A stretch of 7,307 nt of DNA from Clostridia bacterium (GTDB lineage Bacteria > Bacillota > Clostridia > Oscillospirales > UBA644). Numbering within the stretch: the stretch's first letter is position 1; each line of letters begins with the position of its first letter. The stretch lies in contig JAFPBP010000177.1 of the NCBI GenBank assembly GCA_017424085.1, positions 1 through 7,307 on the forward strand, read 5' to 3'. The notes beneath the pieces are model-generated. The model was not told the origin of the DNA, did no database searches, and saw only the letters and a list, made by a program, of their open reading frames with translations. Both the position numbers and the translations under genes were made by a program. Below are positions 5,309-7,307 of this stretch, piece after piece.

Positions 5309-6157
5309 ATGAACGATCTTGCCGCCTTATCTCAGATCATCCGCGATCGCGGCTGGAATATTTATCGCATTGCCCGTATTTCCGAGGATGGGACCGTGGA
5401 GGAGGAGACCCTGCAGAAGGGGAACCGCTGCACCAACGTCTATTCCATCGCCAAAGCCTTTTGCGTGGCGGCGGCGGGGGTGTTGTACGACGAGGGGAAA
5501 TGGTCCCCCGACGAGAAGATCCTTTCGGTTTTGGGGAACGAGGTCTGCGCAACCCCTGCAGAAGGCTGGAGCGACGTGACGCTGGATCACCTCCTGCGCC
5601 ACCGTTGCGGCATGCCGGGGGGATTTCTGGACATTGATGCGGAGGATCCCTCGGTCTTCGGGCGGGACTATCTGTCTTACGCTCTGTCTCAGCCCCTACT
5701 TTGCCCTCCCGATACCCAACGGTCGTACTCCGACGGGGCGTACTATCTGATCGGGCGCGCCGTGGAGAAAAAGGCGGGAATGCCTTTGGATCTCTTTTTG
5801 CGGGAGCGGATCATGGAGCCTCTGGGCTTTGGGGAGGTGGCGTGGAGCCGCTGCCCCCAAGGGCACGCCATGGGCGCCACGGGGCTGTACCTGCGGGCGG
5901 GGGACACGGTAAAGCTGGGCGGCTTGTGGCTGAAGGGCGGCGAATGGCAGGGAGAACGGCTGTTGTCCCGAGAATGGATCGATCTGACCCTGGAGCGGGG
6001 GTACGAATTCAACCCCGTGGGGAGCCGAGGCGGATACGGAAAGGGCGGCATGTACGGTCAGATGCTGCTGGTCCTGCCTCACGAGGGGTGCGCCCTGGCA
6101 TGGCAGGGGCACGACGGGGCGGCGAAAAGTGAATTGTGCTCCATTTGTGCCGAATAG
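5309..6157 (+). CDS. serine hydrolase of the class C beta-lactamase-like family
   Basis: The product has 282 residues and the fold signature of the PF00144-type family (AmpC-like beta-lactamases, DD-peptidases, esterases). S46-I-A-K49 is the SxxK nucleophile motif, Y140-S-D142 is at the YxN position with Asp for Asn, and G267-HDG270 fits the HxG/KTG third motif. LYDEGKWSPDEKI and LLRHRCGMPGG are typical conserved stretches. There is no signal peptide or membrane segment, so a cytoplasmic esterase or amidase is more likely than a secreted antibiotic-resistance enzyme. At 282 residues it is shorter than many family members. I chose the ATG at 5309 because AAGGGAAGGA precedes it closely and the promoter lies just upstream; an in-frame start near 5168 would run back through that promoter. 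The substrate cannot be inferred. No terminator separates it from the next gene. Confidence 0.88.
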   Translation: MNDLAALSQIIRDRGWNIYRIARISEDGTVEEETLQKGNRCTNVYSIAKAFCVAAAGVLYDEGKWSPDEKILSVLGNEVCATPAEGWSDVTLDHLLRHRCGMPGGFLDIDAEDPSVFGRDYLSYALSQPLLCPPDTQRSYSDGAYYLIGRAVEKKAGMPLDLFLRERIMEPLGFGEVAWSRCPQGHAMGATGLYLRAGDTVKLGGLWLKGGEWQGERLLSREWIDLTLERGYEFNPVGSRGGYGKGGMYGQMLLVLPHEGCALAWQGHDGAAKSELCSICAE

Positions 6158-6172
6158 TTCAAAGTTTTCCCG

Positions 6173-6201
6173 TTGCAATTTTAATGAAAGTATTGTATAA
6201 T
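6173..6201 (+). promoter_or_regulatory. sigma-A promoter for the phosphodiester glycosidase gene
   Basis: TTGCAA (6173-6178), a 17-base spacer and a perfect TATAAT (6196-6201) lie in an AT-rich 76-base gap. The gene therefore has its own promoter, though read-through from the hydrolase is possible because no hairpin terminator is seen in the gap. Confidence 0.8.
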
Positions 6202-6233
6202 GAGGAAAAAACGATTTCGGAGGTTTTGCGATC

Positions 6234-7307
6234 ATGAACGAAGTTTTTTGTCCCGATTTTGCCGTACGGCATTCTGTGTATACCATGAAGGATCATCCCG
6301 GTGTCTATAAGCTGGTCGTCCGTTCCCGCGGCGCCGTCCGTTATTCCGTGCTCAACGGCAAGGGCTGGCAGGTTGCCGAAACCCATAACTACCACGAGCC
6401 CTACGATGCCGCCGTTCACGTGTTCTATCTGCGGGAGCAATGGCTCAAGCAGGGCGAGGTCGTGACCATGCATTACCGCAATCGGTCCAAGTCCAAGTTC
6501 TTCACCGAGGTGGGGGAATACGCCTATACCGAGTTTGCGCTGGATCTGTCTTCGGTCCGCGAGGAATCCGAGCTGATCGACGAGATCTGCGATACGGGCG
6601 TGGTCGCTCTGGGGCAGGAGGAGCACGTTCTGGCGGACGGCGTCACCTGGACCGAGGTTACGGGCAAGGACAAGGACGGGCTTCCCATGAAATGGTTCTA
6701 TTTCACCGTCAAGCACGGTAAGGGGACCTTCCGTTGCGGCACCGCCGACGACGGTATGCTTCCCAACACCGCCATTCAGACCGTTGCGGGGCAGGCGGAG
6801 AGCGTTGCCAAGCAGGGGATCAACGTGGTGGGTGCCACCAACGCCGACTTTTTCGATATGTTTGCCGATAACCATCCCTCGGGTCCCGTCATCAAGCGGG
6901 GCGTGGTCGTCACCAATGGGGACAGCGACCGTGCCTTCTTCGGCGTGGACAAGACCGGTGAGCCGGTCATCGGGGACTTCCGTCACGAGCCTTGGCTGAA
7001 GGGCAATATGATGGAGGCGGTGGCAGGGCTTCAGCGGATCCTGAAGAACGGGGAATTCGGGGACGTTTGGCCATCGGAGCGCTTCTGCTCTGACCGTCAT
7101 CCCCGCACCGCCGCAGGCATCACCGCCCAGGGGGACGTGATCGTGTTTATCGTGGACGGCCGTCTGCCCGAGCATTCCAACGGCATGACCCTGTATGACG
7201 TTGCCGTGAAGCTGAAGGAGTTGGGCGCCGTCAATGCCATCAATCTGGACGGGGGCGGATCCTCCACCTTCCTGGTCAAGCAGGATTCCGGCTTTGAGAT
7301 CGTCAAC
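6234..7307 (+). CDS. phosphodiester glycosidase (NAGPA-domain) protein, 3' end missing
   Basis: The frame is open from ATG at 6234 to the window end (358 residues so far). CGGAGG upstream supports the start. The C-terminal part carries the marks of the NAGPA / exopolysaccharide phosphodiester glycosidase family: GATNADFFDM (200-209), GPVIKRGV (217-224), HPRTAAGI (289-296), IVDGR (306-310) and NLDGGGSS (337-344), the last being the family's active-site-region hallmark. Members hydrolyse sugar-1-phosphodiester bonds, as in the mammalian uncovering enzyme, and bacterial ones are linked to cell-surface polysaccharide or nucleotide-sugar substrates. Residues 1-150 form an N-terminal region I do not recognise. 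No signal peptide is visible, odd for a family often secreted. The exact substrate is unknown. Confidence 0.88.
   Translation, partial: MNEVFCPDFAVRHSVYTMKDHPGVYKLVVRSRGAVRYSVLNGKGWQVAETHNYHEPYDAAVHVFYLREQWLKQGEVVTMHYRNRSKSKFFTEVGEYAYTEFALDLSSVREESELIDEICDTGVVALGQEEHVLADGVTWTEVTGKDKDGLPMKWFYFTVKHGKGTFRCGTADDGMLPNTAIQTVAGQAESVAKQGINVVGATNADFFDMFADNHPSGPVIKRGVVVTNGDSDRAFFGVDKTGEPVIGDFRHEPWLKGNMMEAVAGLQRILKNGEFGDVWPSERFCSDRHPRTAAGITAQGDVIVFIVDGRLPEHSNGMTLYDVAVKLKELGAVNAINLDGGGSSTFLVKQDSGFEIVN

Overview
The window looks like chromosomal DNA from a Gram-positive, probably clostridial (Oscillospiraceae-like) bacterium. The evidence is consensus sigma-A promoters (three with perfect TTGACA/TATAAT hexamers), strong AGGAGG-type ribosome binding sites, a T-box leader, a tetrahydrofolate (THF) riboswitch and an ECF-transporter S component. 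The lineage is an inference from gene style, not a database result.

Layout. Positions 1-1408 (+ strand) hold the 3' end of an unrecognised gene and a complete predicted lipoprotein gene. This stretch is visibly more AT-rich than the rest. A near-perfect bidirectional terminator (about 1422-1455) separates it from a leftward block. The leftward block runs, in transcription order, folT-folC and then trpB. folT-folC has its own promoter and a THF riboswitch. trpB has its own promoter and a leader of roughly 385 nt. Rightward from about 5252 are a SxxK serine hydrolase gene and a phosphodiester-glycosidase (NAGPA-domain) gene that runs off the window end, each with its own promoter.

The most interesting part is the trpB leader (2687-3076, minus strand). 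It contains a T-box Stem I whose specifier triplet reads UGG (Trp) and an intrinsic terminator. After the terminator comes a 23-codon ORF with a strong ribosome binding site, a GTG start and two Trp codons. Its stop codon sits four bases before the trpB Shine-Dalgarno sequence. This suggests two layers of control: uncharged tRNA-Trp sensed by the T-box, and translation of Trp codons sensed by the leader peptide. The arrangement resembles the Bacillus subtilis anti-TRAP (rtpLP-rtpA) leader, but here it sits in front of a lone tryptophan synthase beta gene whose product has no Trp residue. The canonical T-box antiterminator motif is not recognisable.

Together, the leftward genes suggest salvage of two chorismate-derived nutrients. 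Folate would be imported by FolT and polyglutamylated by FolC under THF control. Indole would be converted to tryptophan by TrpB (no trpA in the window) under Trp control. The two rightward enzymes have no visible link to this theme.
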